Below are positions 8,951 through 17,411 of a stretch of 44,951 nt of DNA, one piece after another (position 1 is the stretch's first letter; the number at the start of each line of letters is the position of its first letter). The stretch comes from Caulobacter sp. (lineage in GTDB: Bacteria > Pseudomonadota > Alphaproteobacteria > Caulobacterales > Caulobacteraceae). The notes under the pieces are model-generated. The model had not been told where the DNA came from. It did no database searches and saw only the letters and a program-made list of their open reading frames with translations. A program made the position numbers and the translations under genes. The stretch covers positions 1 to 44,951 of the forward strand of contig JAMFTA010000121.1 of assembly GCA_026225565.1 (NCBI GenBank), read 5' to 3'.

Positions 8951-9838
8951 GTGAGCTTTGTTTGGGTTATCGCGACAGTGTTCGCGTCGGGCTTCCAGGT
9001 GGCGCGTAATGGTTTGCAACGCAGCCTGATGCCCCAGACCGGCCCCTGGGGCGCGACGCTGGTGCGATTTCTTTTCGGGCTTCCATTCTCCAGCGCGCTC
9101 GCGGCGGTGTTCATTGTCGCCCTACCGCTAGTCCAGCCCGAGTTCAATTGCGCCTTCTGGTCGATGGCGATTCTCGGCGGAGCGACGCAGCTCCTGGCCA
9201 CCGCCGCCTTGCTGGTGGCTATGCAGAGGGCCGGATTCGCCGTCGGCACGGCCTTGCAGCAAAGTTCTATTCCCCTGGCGGCGCTGGTGGGGCTTGTGGT
9301 CTTCCACGACCATTTGCGACCCCTCGCCTGGCTCGGCGTCGCTCTCACCACCCTAGCCCTGGGTCTGCTCACCTGGCCCAAGGAAGCGACCGGGCCCAAG
9401 CCGCGCACCGGCGCCCTGTTCGGCCTGGCGTCAGGACTGGCCTTCGGCTTTTCCCTGAACGCTTTTCGCTACGCCAGCCACGCCTTGGCGCCGGCCCATC
9501 CAATCTATGGAGCGGTGGTGTCGCTGTGCGTCGTGCAGGCGATGCAGAGCTTGGCGCTGGGCGCCATCTTGCTCACCTGGCGGCCCAAGGTGATCACAGC
9601 GGTTTTGGCCAGCGCTCAGCAATCGTGGGGCGCGGGCTTTTGCGGCGCGCTGGCGTCTATCGGCTGGTTCATCGCCGTGGCCTTGGCGCCCGCCGCGCCG
9701 GTGCGGGCGGTGGGGGTGATCGAGGCGCCGATGGCGGCCTTCGCCGGTCATCGCCTGTTCAAGGAAAGGCTGCACCTGATCCAACTCGTGGCTGGGGCCG
9801 CTGTGGCGGCTGGGGTGCTGCTCACCGCTCTCGGCTGA
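8951..9838 (+). CDS. DMT (EamA) family transporter
   Basis: This 295-residue protein has about ten hydrophobic helices arranged as two similar halves, the drug/metabolite transporter pattern. FRYASHALAPAHP lies at the domain junction, and the C-terminal half has the typical ALAPAAPVRAVGVIEAPMAAFAG loop-helix with VIE...F.GH..F.E. The family exports small metabolites at the inner membrane; the substrate cannot be predicted here. The GTG start at 8951 has AAGGGCGG about 10 nt upstream. The gene stands alone between tRNA-Thr and proA. Confidence 0.85.
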   Translation: MSFVWVIATVFASGFQVARNGLQRSLMPQTGPWGATLVRFLFGLPFSSALAAVFIVALPLVQPEFNCAFWSMAILGGATQLLATAALLVAMQRAGFAVGTALQQSSIPLAALVGLVVFHDHLRPLAWLGVALTTLALGLLTWPKEATGPKPRTGALFGLASGLAFGFSLNAFRYASHALAPAHPIYGAVVSLCVVQAMQSLALGAILLTWRPKVITAVLASAQQSWGAGFCGALASIGWFIAVALAPAAPVRAVGVIEAPMAAFAGHRLFKERLHLIQLVAGAAVAAGVLLTALG

Positions 9839-9904
9839 TTCCAGCGCGAGGCCGTCGCCAAGATCGCTTGCAATTGCATGACAGACCCGCGACATCGGGA
9901 GGCG

Positions 9905-11179
9905 ATGGATGACGCGGGCATAGGATTGCGATCGATGCTGCTGGACATGGGCCGAAACGCCCGCGCCGGCGCCGATGCTTTGCGCCTGGCGTCCGCCGGG
10001 ACCCGCACCGCGGCCCTGACCGCCATGGCCGCCGCCATCCGCGCCCATGCCGAACCGATCCTGGCCGCCAATGCGCAGGATCTGGCCGCCGCCCGCGCCG
10101 CCAACATCTCCCCCGCCATGCTCGACCGGTTGGCCCTCACCCCCGCCCGCATCGAGGGCGTCGCCGGCGCGGTGGAGGAGATCGCCGCCATTCCCGATCC
10201 CATCGGCGTGGAGGGCGAGCGCTGGACCCGGCCCAATGGCCTGGATATCTCCCGCGTGGCCGTGCCCATCGGGGTGATCGCGATGATCTATGAGGCGCGC
10301 CCGAACGTCACCGCCGATGCGGCGGCCCTGTGCGTCCGCTCGGGCAACGGGGTGATCCTGCGCGGCGGCTCGGAATGCTTGCGCTCGTCGCTCGCCATCC
10401 ACGCGGCCCTGGTCCAGGGGCTGCAAGCCGCTGGCCTGCCGGAAACCTGTGTGCAGATCATCCGCACCGCCGATCGGGAGGCGGTCGGCCAGATCCTCAC
10501 CGGCCTCGACGGAGCCATCGATCTTTTGATCCCCCGGGGCGGCAAGACCCTGGTGGCGCGCGTCAACGCCGAAGCCCGCGTACCGGTGCTGAGCCACGAG
10601 GACGGCCTCAACCACACCTACATCCACGCCGCCGCCGACCCCGACAAGGCGCGCGCCATCACCCTGAACGCCAAGATGCGGCGAGTGTCGGTCTGCGGCG
10701 CTACCGAGACCCTGTTGATCGACGCCATCGCCGCCGGCCCGCTGCTGCCGCTGATCGCCGCCGATTTGACCGCTGCAGGCTGCGAGCTGCGCGGCGACGG
10801 CCGGGCCCGCGCCCTGGTCCCCACCATGGTCGCCGCCACCGAGGAAGATTGGCGCACCGAATATCTGGAGCCGATCCTGGCCGTGCGGGTGGTGGATGGG
10901 CTGAATGAGGCCATCCACCACATCGAGACCTATGGCTCCCACCACACCGACGCCATCGTCACCGAGGACGCCGCTACAGCCGCCGCCTTCACCGCGCGGG
11001 TGGATAGCGCCATCGTGCTGGTCAACGCCTCCACCCAGTTCGCCGATGGAGGCGAGTTCGGCTTTGGCGGCGAGATCGGCATCGCCACCGGCAGGCTTCA
11101 CGCGCGGGGCCCGGTGGGCGCGCAGCAACTGACGACGTACAAATATGTGGTTCGCGGGACAGGCCAGACGCGTCCCTGA
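9905..11179 (+). CDS. proA: Glutamate-5-semialdehyde dehydrogenase
   Basis: ProA reduces glutamyl 5-phosphate to the semialdehyde in proline synthesis, in the cytoplasm. About 424 residues from ATG 9905. The catalytic Cys sits in RRVSVCGATE (about residue 264). VAVPIGVIAMIYEARPNVTADAAA and the C-terminal FGFGGEIGIATGRLHARGPVG are family signatures. Start choice is open: ATG 9905 follows GGGAGG at only 2 nt, an upstream ATG 9878 has no ribosome-binding site, and ATG 9935 has AGGA 9 nt upstream. The proB gene is not in the window. nadD follows at once, and the pair is probably co-transcribed. Confidence 0.95.
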   Translation: MDDAGIGLRSMLLDMGRNARAGADALRLASAGTRTAALTAMAAAIRAHAEPILAANAQDLAAARAANISPAMLDRLALTPARIEGVAGAVEEIAAIPDPIGVEGERWTRPNGLDISRVAVPIGVIAMIYEARPNVTADAAALCVRSGNGVILRGGSECLRSSLAIHAALVQGLQAAGLPETCVQIIRTADREAVGQILTGLDGAIDLLIPRGGKTLVARVNAEARVPVLSHEDGLNHTYIHAAADPDKARAITLNAKMRRVSVCGATETLLIDAIAAGPLLPLIAADLTAAGCELRGDGRARALVPTMVAATEEDWRTEYLEPILAVRVVDGLNEAIHHIETYGSHHTDAIVTEDAATAAAFTARVDSAIVLVNASTQFADGGEFGFGGEIGIATGRLHARGPVGAQQLTTYKYVVRGTGQTRP

Positions 11180-11228
11180 GGCCGGAAGGCCGGGGGCGCT
11201 GAGGCTGGGGTTTACCCTGGAGCCGGGA

Positions 11229-11816
11229 ATGAAGGTTGGGCTCCTGGGCGGCTCCTTCAATCCCGCGCATGAAGGCCACGCCCATGTGGCTGAAACCGCC
11301 ATGGCGCGCCTGGGGCTGGATCGGGTGATCTGGCTGGTTTCGCCGCAAAATCCCCTGAAAAGCAGCCGCGAGACCGCACCGCTCAAGACCCGAATGGCCA
11401 GCGCCCGGCGCATGGGCGGGGGGCGCCGAATGATCGTCTCCGACGCCGAGACCCGTATCGGCGCCCGCTATACGCTGGATACCCTCAGGGTGCTGAAAGC
11501 CCGCTTTCCCGGCGTGCACTTCGTCTGGCTGATGGGGGCGGACAACCTCTCCAGCTTCCATCGCTGGAAGGGCTGGGTAGAGATCATGAACGAGGTTCCC
11601 GTGGCCGTGGTCTCGCGCCCTTGGGCGGGGCTGAAAAGCCGCTTCGCCCCGGCGGCCAGGCGCTTCGCCGCCTCTCGCTGGCCCTCGGCGCGGGGGCTGC
11701 TGCTGCCCTACGCCAAGCCGCCGGCCTGGGCCTATTTTCGGGGCCCGTTGAACTTCAACTCCTCCACCGCCCTGCGGGCGCGGTTGAAAAAGGCGGATGT
11801 AATCGACGAGAGCTGA
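11229..11816 (+). CDS. nadD: Nicotinate-nucleotide adenylyltransferase
   Basis: NadD converts nicotinate mononucleotide and ATP to deamido-NAD in the NAD pathway. 195 residues from ATG 11229. The nucleotidyltransferase motif GGSFNPAHEGH lies at residues 7-17. LMGADNLSSFHRWKGW is mid-protein, and the C-terminal SSTxxR motif appears as NSSTALR. I chose 11229 because GGAG lies 6 nt upstream and the protein then begins like other NadD (MKVGLLGGSF). An in-frame ATG at 11145 lies inside proA, would add 28 residues and has no ribosome-binding site. rsfS/rlmH, often downstream in alphaproteobacteria, are absent. Confidence 0.92.
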   Translation: MKVGLLGGSFNPAHEGHAHVAETAMARLGLDRVIWLVSPQNPLKSSRETAPLKTRMASARRMGGGRRMIVSDAETRIGARYTLDTLRVLKARFPGVHFVWLMGADNLSSFHRWKGWVEIMNEVPVAVVSRPWAGLKSRFAPAARRFAASRWPSARGLLLPYAKPPAWAYFRGPLNFNSSTALRARLKKADVIDES

Positions 11817-11871
11817 AGCCCGATGGGAGAGAGCAGTAGCGCCTTCCGCCAATCGGCATTATCTCTTATAC

Positions 11872-12072
11872 ATGGACCTGATCATCAATACCCTGATCGT
11901 GGTGGCCATGGCCGCCGTCGTCGTCAGCCTGGGCTTTGGGCTATTCTCGGTCGCCAAAGGCGGGGAATATAGCCGGGCCAACTCCAACAAATTCATGCGT
12001 TGGCGGGTGGGCACGCAGGCCTGCGCGGTAGTCATGCTGACCATCGGCTTCATCTATAAGGCGCATCACTAG
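11872..12072 (+). CDS. HIG1-domain twin transmembrane protein
   Basis: This 66-residue protein has two hydrophobic helices (about 4-24 and 46-62) joined by a basic loop AKGGEYSRANSNKFMRWRVGTQ. That layout is the bacterial HIG1/hypoxia-induced-protein pattern. Mitochondrial relatives associate with cytochrome c oxidase supercomplexes; a respiratory role here is inference. There is no Shine-Dalgarno before ATG 11872, and TTATAC directly precedes it, so a leaderless transcript is possible. The adenosyltransferase gene starts 2 bp after its stop, and the pair looks co-transcribed. Confidence 0.85.
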   Translation: MDLIINTLIVVAMAAVVVSLGFGLFSVAKGGEYSRANSNKFMRWRVGTQACAVVMLTIGFIYKAHH

Positions 12073-12074
12073 GC

Positions 12075-12656
12075 GTGGTCACCCTCAACCGTATCTATAC
12101 CCGCACCGGCGATAAGGGACAGACGCGCCTGGCCACCGGCGAGAGCGTGCAGAAGTTCGACCTGCGGGTGGAGGCTTACGGCGCCGTCGATGAACTGAAC
12201 GCCGTGATCGGCTTGGTGCGGCTGGCGGGCGGGCCGTCGAGCGGCCTCGATCCCTTGCTGGCCCGCATCCAGAACGAGCTGTTCGATCTGGGGGCGGACC
12301 TGGCCACCCCCGACCGTCCGGAAAAGCCCCTGGCCTGGGAGGCCCTGCGCATCCTCGACAGCCAGGTCGACCGCCTGGAGCAGGAAATCGATCAACTGAA
12401 CGCCGAGCTCCTCCCCCTGACCAGCTTCATCCTGCCCGGCGGCACGGCGGAGGCGACGCACCTGCACCTGGCCCGCACCGTCTGTCGCCGCGCCGAGCGG
12501 GTGGCGGTGCAACTGGCTAGCGAGGCAGAGGAGATCGTCAGTCCCGCCGCGCTGAAATATCTGAACCGGCTATCGGATCTGCTGTTCGTCATGTCACGCT
12601 GGGCTAACGGGCGGGGCGCGGGCGACGTCTTGTGGCGGCCGGGGGCGACGCGTTAG
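12075..12656 (+). CDS. Corrinoid (cobalamin) adenosyltransferase, PduO type
   Basis: This 193-residue enzyme transfers the adenosyl group from ATP to cob(I)alamin to make coenzyme B12. The N-terminal NRIYTRTGDKGQTRL and the VEAYGAVDELNAVIG segment are the ATP-binding signatures of the PduO family. RAERVAVQL and LKYLNRLSDLLFVMSRWAN near the C-terminus complete the pattern. The start is GTG 12075, 2 bp after the HIG1 gene stop. No cobalamin riboswitch is visible, as the space upstream is filled by the HIG1 gene. Confidence 0.93.
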   Translation: MVTLNRIYTRTGDKGQTRLATGESVQKFDLRVEAYGAVDELNAVIGLVRLAGGPSSGLDPLLARIQNELFDLGADLATPDRPEKPLAWEALRILDSQVDRLEQEIDQLNAELLPLTSFILPGGTAEATHLHLARTVCRRAERVAVQLASEAEEIVSPAALKYLNRLSDLLFVMSRWANGRGAGDVLWRPGATR

Positions 12657-12667
12657 GGGTTTGCGTC

Positions 12668-12793
12668 GGTTCCCCTCACCCTCCCAGCCGGCGGCTGGGC
12701 CCCCCTCTCCCCGGAGGGGCGAGGGGTCTTGCTGCGAAGGTTGAAGGCTAGAACCCCTCTCCCCTCCGGGGAGAGGGTAGGGTGAGGGGAACC
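12668..12793. repeat. Dispersed palindromic repeat between convergent genes
   Basis: A long imperfect palindrome has perfect 15-bp outer arms GGTTCCCCTCACCCT (12668-12682) and its complement (12779-12793). Inside are further paired blocks rich in CCCCTCTCCCC/GGGGAGAGGG. Transcribed from either side it folds into a strong hairpin, so it may end both the adenosyltransferase transcript and the opposing small gene. The composition is that of the dispersed REP-like element common in proteobacterial genomes. A partial relative lies at 36827-36871. Confidence 0.8.
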
Positions 12794-13017
12794 GGTTCGC
12801 CCGGTTTAAGCTTCGGCGATCCCAGCGGCCGATGGGTGATGTCGGGCAGGAAGATCGGCTTAGCGCAGACCCGCGAATAGGGATCCCACCAGTTGCCGTG
12901 CAGCCCGCAGCGCTGGGCCGGGGCCTGCCAATAGATGGCGTAAAGGAGGCTGGCGATCGCCGCCAGGACGAAGACGGCGAGAAAGGACAGCATTATGCGC
13001 TGGAGAAAGCGGTTCAT
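12748..13017 (-). CDS. Small single-pass membrane protein with repeat-encoded tail
   Basis: 89 residues from ATG 13017 (MNRFLQRIMLSFL). One N-terminal transmembrane helix is followed by a short extracytoplasmic region with two cysteines (QRCGLHGNWWDPYSRVCAKPIF), which could form a disulfide. The last 13 residues, PLTLPSPRRGEGF, are encoded by the dispersed palindromic repeat, so the original stop was probably lost when the repeat inserted or expanded. I do not recognise a named family. An in-frame ATG at 13062 would add 15 residues that look like non-coding sequence. Confidence 0.7.
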   Translation of the reverse strand: MNRFLQRIMLSFLAVFVLAAIASLLYAIYWQAPAQRCGLHGNWWDPYSRVCAKPIFLPDITHRPLGSPKLKPGEPVPLTLPSPRRGEGF

Positions 13018-13175
13018 GGCGCCTCTATGCTGCCCTCCGCCTCGGCGATCAAGCATACACAACCCCTTGACGCACGCGGGTCCAGACGTTTGAACAGGCG
13101 CCCACGCGCGTCAATACCGCACATTCTCTTCCGCGGCGCCCTTCCAGCCCGCAGCCAAACTAAGGACGAATGCCG

Positions 13176-13922
13176 ATGAAGGTCCTGGTCCCGGTCAAAC
13201 GGGTGATCGATTATAACGTGAAGGTGCGGGTCAAACCCGACCAGACCGGCGTCGATCTCGCCAACGTTAAGATGTCGATGAACCCCTTTGACGAGATCGC
13301 CGTCGAAGAGGCGGTGCGCCTGAAGGAAAAGGGCGTCGCCACCGAGGTGGTGGTCGTCTCCATCGGCGTGCAGCAGTGCCAGGAGACTATCCGCACGGCT
13401 CTGGCCATCGGCGCCGACCGCGGCATCCTGATCCTCACCGACGTGGACGCCGATCCGCTCGCAGTGGCCAAGCTCCTGAAAGCCGTCATCGCCGAGGAGA
13501 GCCCCAATCTGGTGATCATGGGCAAGCAGTCCATCGACGGCGACAACAACGCCGTCGGCCAGATGCTCGCCGCCCTGCTCGACTGGCCGCAAGCCACCTT
13601 CGCCTCCAAGCTGGAAGTGACCGGCGATAAGGCCAGCGTCACCCGCGAGATCGACGGCGGCCTGCAGACGCTCGAAGTGGCCCTTCCCGCCATCGTCACC
13701 GCCGACCTGCGCCTGAACGAGCCGCGCTACGCTAGCCTGCCCAACATCATGAAGGCGAAGAAGAAGGAAATCGCCTCCAAGACGCCGGCCGACTACGGCG
13801 TCGATCTCGCCTCGGCCCTGAAGGTCTTGAAGGTCACAGAGCCGCCCAAGCGCGGCGGCGGCATCAAGGTGGACTCAGCGGCGGCCCTCGTCGCCAAACT
13901 CAAAGAAGTGGGAGCGCTCTGA
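13176..13922 (+). CDS. etfB: Electron transfer flavoprotein subunit beta
   Basis: This 248-residue subunit of the FAD/AMP-binding electron-transfer flavoprotein carries electrons from acyl-CoA and other dehydrogenases to ETF-quinone oxidoreductase. The sequence begins [20 protein letters not shown] and contains the [16 protein letters not shown] and [20 protein letters not shown] blocks typical of EtfB. I chose ATG 13176 (AAGGA 9 nt upstream) over ATG 13170, which would leave only 3 nt. The stop overlaps the etfA start by 1 nt (TGATG). Confidence 0.96.
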   Translation: MKVLVPVKRVIDYNVKVRVKPDQTGVDLANVKMSMNPFDEIAVEEAVRLKEKGVATEVVVVSIGVQQCQETIRTALAIGADRGILILTDVDADPLAVAKLLKAVIAEESPNLVIMGKQSIDGDNNAVGQMLAALLDWPQATFASKLEVTGDKASVTREIDGGLQTLEVALPAIVTADLRLNEPRYASLPNIMKAKKKEIASKTPADYGVDLASALKVLKVTEPPKRGGGIKVDSAAALVAKLKEVGAL

Positions 13923-14857
13923 TGGCCGACCTCGTCATCGCCGATCACAACAACACAGCCCTGGGCGACGGCACCGCCAAGACCGTGGCCGCCGCGCAGA
14001 AGCTCTCCTCTGACATCGACATCCTGGTGGCGGGCGAGAATGCGGGGGCCGTGGCCGAAGCGGCCGCCAAGCTGGAAGGCGTGCGCAAGGTCCTCCTCGC
14101 GGAAAGTCCAGCCCTCGGGCACCTGCTGGCCGAAGCCATCACCGACTGCGTGGTCGCGCTCGCGCCCGGCTATGACGCCATCCTGATCCCGGCCACCTCG
14201 GCGGGCAAGAACTACGCCCCCCGCATCGCCGCCAAGCTCGACGTCAACCAGATCACCGACATCATCGACGTGGTCTCCAACGACACCTTCGTCCGCCCCA
14301 TCTACGCCGGCAACGCCCTGGAGACGGTGCAGTCGTCGGATGCGAAGAAGGTGATCACCGTGCGCCCCACCGCGTTCAAGCCTGTGGGCGAAGGTGGATC
14401 GGCCACCGTTGAGAAGATCGCCGCCGGCGCGGCTGACGCTCACGAAGCCAAGTGGGTCTCCGACGAAGTGGTGAAGTCTGACCGGCCGGAGCTCGCCGGG
14501 GCCAAGATCGTCGTCTCCGGCGGCCGGGCGCTGGGCTCGGCGGAAGAGTTCCATAAGGTGATCGAGCCCTTGGCCGACAAGCTTGGCGCCGCCGTCGGCG
14601 CCTCTCGCGCCGCCGTGGACGCCGGCTACGCCCCCAACGACTATCAGGTGGGTCAGACCGGCAAGGTGGTGGCCCCCGGCCTCTATATCGCCGTCGGCAT
14701 TTCGGGCGCCATTCAGCACCTGGCGGGGATGAAGGACTCCAAGGTCATCGTCGCCATCAACAAGGACCCGGACGCGCCGATCTTCCAGGTCGCCGACTTC
14801 GGTCTGGTGGGCGATTACAAGACCCTGGTGCCGGACCTGATGGCGGCTCTGGGCTAA
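13922..14857 (+). CDS. etfA: Electron transfer flavoprotein subunit alpha
   Basis: This 311-residue FAD-binding partner of EtfB has the C-terminal FAD signature [13 protein letters not shown]...[20 protein letters not shown], followed by [30 protein letters not shown]. The start shares one base with the etfB stop, giving tight coupling of the two subunits. The complex feeds electrons from beta-oxidation into the quinone pool, which agrees with the acyl-CoA enzyme next door. Confidence 0.97.
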   Translation: MADLVIADHNNTALGDGTAKTVAAAQKLSSDIDILVAGENAGAVAEAAAKLEGVRKVLLAESPALGHLLAEAITDCVVALAPGYDAILIPATSAGKNYAPRIAAKLDVNQITDIIDVVSNDTFVRPIYAGNALETVQSSDAKKVITVRPTAFKPVGEGGSATVEKIAAGAADAHEAKWVSDEVVKSDRPELAGAKIVVSGGRALGSAEEFHKVIEPLADKLGAAVGASRAAVDAGYAPNDYQVGQTGKVVAPGLYIAVGISGAIQHLAGMKDSKVIVAINKDPDAPIFQVADFGLVGDYKTLVPDLMAALG

Positions 14858-14995
14858 AGGGCGTCGCGGGGGCGAGCCGTGCGAAAACGCCGTGTCGGTC
14901 GGGAGCGGCGTTGGGCCACAAGTTCTGTTCGCTTCACCCGACGGGGATGAGGCGCTCGGCTCCGCAGGCGTATTTCGTCGATGGAGCGAATAGAG

Positions 14996-15781
14996 ATGCC
15001 GGATTTTGAATGCATCCAATTTGGGGTGAGGGATCGCGTTGCTACAATAACGCTTGACCGTCCTAAGGCGGGCAACGCGATGAATCTTGCGCTCACGCGC
15101 GAGCTCGGGCAGGCCGCACAAATCTGCGATCGGGACCCCACCATCAAGACTGTCCTGCTGACCGGCAAGGGCCGCTTCTTTTGTGTAGGGGGCGACTTGA
15201 AGGCCTTTTCCACCTTCGGCGATGAAGCGGACCTCCGCGTCAAGGCGCTCGCCGACGAGCTTCATAAGGCTATTTCTATTTTCGCCAGGATGTCCGCCCC
15301 CCTGGTCGTGGCCGTCAACGGGCCGGCGGCAGGCGCGGGCTTTAGCCTGTCGTTGGTGGGCGACTACGTGGTGGCTGCGCAGTCTGCGACGTTCAGCATG
15401 GCCTATACAGCGGCGGGGCTCAGCCCCGACGGGAGCTCCACCTATTTCCTGCCCCGTCTCGTGGGGCTGCGAAGAGCGCAAGAACTGGCGTTCACCAATC
15501 GGACTCTCGACGCGAACGACGCCATGGAATGGGGACTCGTTACCCGAGTTGTGACAGACGAAGCCTTGCTGGACGAGGCTGCCGCGATCTGCAGCCGGCT
15601 GGCTGCGGGGCCGGCTGACGCCCAGGCCACCGTCAAGAAGCTGCTTTTATGCTCGTTAGGTAACGGGCTTGAGGAACAGATGGAGCTTGAGGGGCGTGCG
15701 ATTTCGCGCGCAGCGGTTTCGATAGACGGTATCGAGGGCGTTCATGCGTTCACCGAGAAGAGGAAGCCTCTGTTCGGTTGA
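14996..15781 (+). CDS. Enoyl-CoA hydratase/isomerase family protein (PaaG-like)
   Basis: 261 residues from ATG 14996, chosen because GGAG lies 9 nt upstream; ATG 14981 has none. The crotonase fold is clear: VATITLDRP, the oxyanion-hole segments GRFFCVGGDL and NGPAAGAGFSLSL, then GLSPDGSSTYFLPRLVG. At the catalytic position it has PD rather than the Glu of classical hydratases, as in PaaG-type isomerases. It may isomerise or hydrate an acyl-CoA and supply electrons to ETF next door. Codon use is less G/C-biased at third positions than in etfBA, which hints at a different history. Confidence 0.85.
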   Translation: MPDFECIQFGVRDRVATITLDRPKAGNAMNLALTRELGQAAQICDRDPTIKTVLLTGKGRFFCVGGDLKAFSTFGDEADLRVKALADELHKAISIFARMSAPLVVAVNGPAAGAGFSLSLVGDYVVAAQSATFSMAYTAAGLSPDGSSTYFLPRLVGLRRAQELAFTNRTLDANDAMEWGLVTRVVTDEALLDEAAAICSRLAAGPADAQATVKKLLLCSLGNGLEEQMELEGRAISRAAVSIDGIEGVHAFTEKRKPLFG

Positions 15782-15969
15782 ACTGGCGAACTGAGGCCAT
15801 ACGGCGATCAACTTGCCAACACGGCGTCCAAGGGAGAGCGGCGGCGACATCCCCGAGGCCCAAGCCCCGCCGGGACCACGGCGGCGCTGTCCAGTTTCAT
15901 GAGCCTTTTCCTCAGCTGTCGTGGTAGGTTGCGAGCCTGCGCCCGCGCTTTTTTTGAAGGTGTCTTCGC

Positions 15970-16371
15970 GTGAACGAGGAAGCCAAGCCCGCCTATGAGA
16001 CCGGCCACCTCCCCGCCGCGCGCTCGGTTGTGCTCCATGCCGTGCGCGTCAACGCAACCGTCGTGAAGCGTGGGTTTTGGCCGAAAATTCGCAAGGTGGC
16101 GGCCCATATCCCGTTTGCCGAGGATGCCGTGGCCCTATGGTACTGTGCGCTCGATAAGGAGACGCCTGCCACGACCAAGGCGATCCTTTTGGCCGCCCTG
16201 GCCTATTTCGTCATCCCCAAGCCCTTTCGTCCGCGCCGCGTGCCGATTCCGGGGCTGAACCTGGCGGATGAGGCGGCGGTGATCGCCGCCGCCATCACCA
16301 TGGCCAACCGCGCCATCCAGCCCCGCCACCGGGTGCTGGCCCGCCGCGCTCTGGACCAGCTGGCCGGTTGA
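15970..16371 (+). CDS. YkvA family (DUF1232) protein
   Basis: This 133-residue protein starts at GTG 15970. The DUF1232 core is at about residues 72-112 (ILLAALAYFVIPKPFRPRRV, then GLNLADEAAVIAAAI), which matches the family pattern of a short membrane-associated helix, a Pro-rich turn and a DEAAV/DDAAV block. Function is unknown in the family. The gene overlaps or abuts the lysoplasmalogenase gene. The 188 bp upstream show a T7 run at 15949 but no clear promoter. Confidence 0.82.
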   Translation: MNEEAKPAYETGHLPAARSVVLHAVRVNATVVKRGFWPKIRKVAAHIPFAEDAVALWYCALDKETPATTKAILLAALAYFVIPKPFRPRRVPIPGLNLADEAAVIAAAITMANRAIQPRHRVLARRALDQLAG

Positions 16372-16385
16372 CCCTGCCGTCATCG

Positions 16386-17063
16386 ATGGGGCTGACGCCG
16401 TTGGCCGGGCTGGCGGCGGTGTCGCTGATCGCCGCGGCGGTCTATGGCTTTGTGCTGCTGCAACGGCCGCCGTCACTGGTGCGGACCCTGACCAAGACCC
16501 TGGCTGTCGCCGCTCTCGCCGTGATCGCTGCGCTGACGGGCCTGGGCTGGCTCTTGGCCATCGGCCTGGGCCTATCGGCGGTGGGCGACGCCGCCTTGGC
16601 CATCGATGGAGCCGGCGGCAAGCGCAGCCTGCCCATCGGCTTGGCCTGTTTCCTCCTGGCCCACGCCGCCTATCTGGTGGTTTTCGTGCATGTGGGCGGG
16701 GGCGCCTTGGCGTTTCGCGCCGAGCCCATCCGCCTGGCCGGGGTGCTGGCGGCCATTTCCGCCGCCGTCTTCATGATCCGGGTCCTATGGCCCTATCTCG
16801 GCAAGATCGAGGGCGGGGCGCTGAAGGGGCCGGTGGTGGTTTATGGGCTGACCATCGCCGCGATGGTCATCGCCGCCTTCACCCTGCCGTGGAGCCGCTG
16901 GCCAGCGATGGCCGGTGCGGCGGCCTTCATGACCTCGGACGCCATCTTGGCCATGCGCCTGTTCCGCCATGAAGGTCGGCCCCATCGCGTGGCCGACCCT
17001 TTCGTGTGGTGGCTCTACTACGCCGCCCAGGTCGGCATCGCCGCCGCCTTTCTACGCCTCTGA
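16386..17063 (+). CDS. Lysoplasmalogenase family (YhhN/TMEM86) membrane protein
   Basis: 225 residues from ATG 16386 with about eight hydrophobic helices. Family motifs are visible: LGLSAVGDAALA, FLLAHAAYLVVF, VVYGLTIAAMV and GAAAFMTSDAILAMRLF, which carry the conserved GD, AH, Y and SD positions. Animal TMEM86 members hydrolyse the vinyl-ether bond of lysoplasmalogens; the bacterial substrate is uncertain. A TTG at 16368 overlapping the YkvA stop (TTGA) would add 6 residues and give translational coupling, so the start is open. Confidence 0.85.
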   Translation: MGLTPLAGLAAVSLIAAAVYGFVLLQRPPSLVRTLTKTLAVAALAVIAALTGLGWLLAIGLGLSAVGDAALAIDGAGGKRSLPIGLACFLLAHAAYLVVFVHVGGGALAFRAEPIRLAGVLAAISAAVFMIRVLWPYLGKIEGGALKGPVVVYGLTIAAMVIAAFTLPWSRWPAMAGAAAFMTSDAILAMRLFRHEGRPHRVADPFVWWLYYAAQVGIAAAFLRL

Positions 17064-17318
17064 AGAATCCGGAAGGGGGGCGATGTCGCGGAAATAGGGC
17101 TCGACCGGGCCTTGCAGCTTGACGGTCATGGCGTTGCCCTTGCGGTCCTTCGTCGCGCCAGCGGTCAGCCTTACCCAGCCTTCGGAGACGCAATATTCGT
17201 CCACATTGGTCTTATCCACGCCCTTGAAGCGCACGCCGACGCCGCGATCCAGAGCGGCGGAATCGTAGAAGGGGCTGTCGGGATTGGCGGACAGGCGGTC
17301 GGGAGGCGCATCGGTCAT
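17052..17318 (-). CDS. DUF3297 family protein
   Basis: 88 residues from ATG 17318 (MTDAPPDRLSANPDSPFYD). The sequence follows the DUF3297 pattern closely: ALDRGVGVRFKG, KTNVDEYCVSEGW, DRKGNAMTVKLQG and VEPYFRD. It is a small cytoplasmic protein of unknown function, widely kept in alpha- and gammaproteobacteria. It lies 93 bp downstream of the quinone oxidoreductase on the same strand, so co-transcription is possible. Its 3' end overlaps the lysoplasmalogenase end by 12 bp, tail to tail. Confidence 0.88.
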   Translation of the reverse strand: MTDAPPDRLSANPDSPFYDSAALDRGVGVRFKGVDKTNVDEYCVSEGWVRLTAGATKDRKGNAMTVKLQGPVEPYFRDIAPLPDSSEA

Positions 17319-17411
17319 GGTCGGTCTCGGAAACAAGTTTGGCGGGGGTGATAGCCGCGATAGGCGAAGGTTCCAAGCTATCGGTGAGTTTAGGCGCGCC
17401 TCGGCCGACGA

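Noticed and set aside
9431-11413. 660-codon open frame on the minus strand
   Set aside because: It is antisense to the DMT gene and proA, which carry clear family signatures; high GC leaves long stop-free antisense frames. Its translation is a His/Gly/Asp-rich low-complexity string.
14886-14912. Inverted repeat AACGCCG/CGGCGTT after etfA as a terminator
   Set aside because: The 7-bp stem has a 13-nt loop and no T-run; too weak to call.
13793-15481. 562-codon open frame on the minus strand
   Set aside because: It is antisense to etfBA and the crotonase gene, with low-complexity composition and no family motif.
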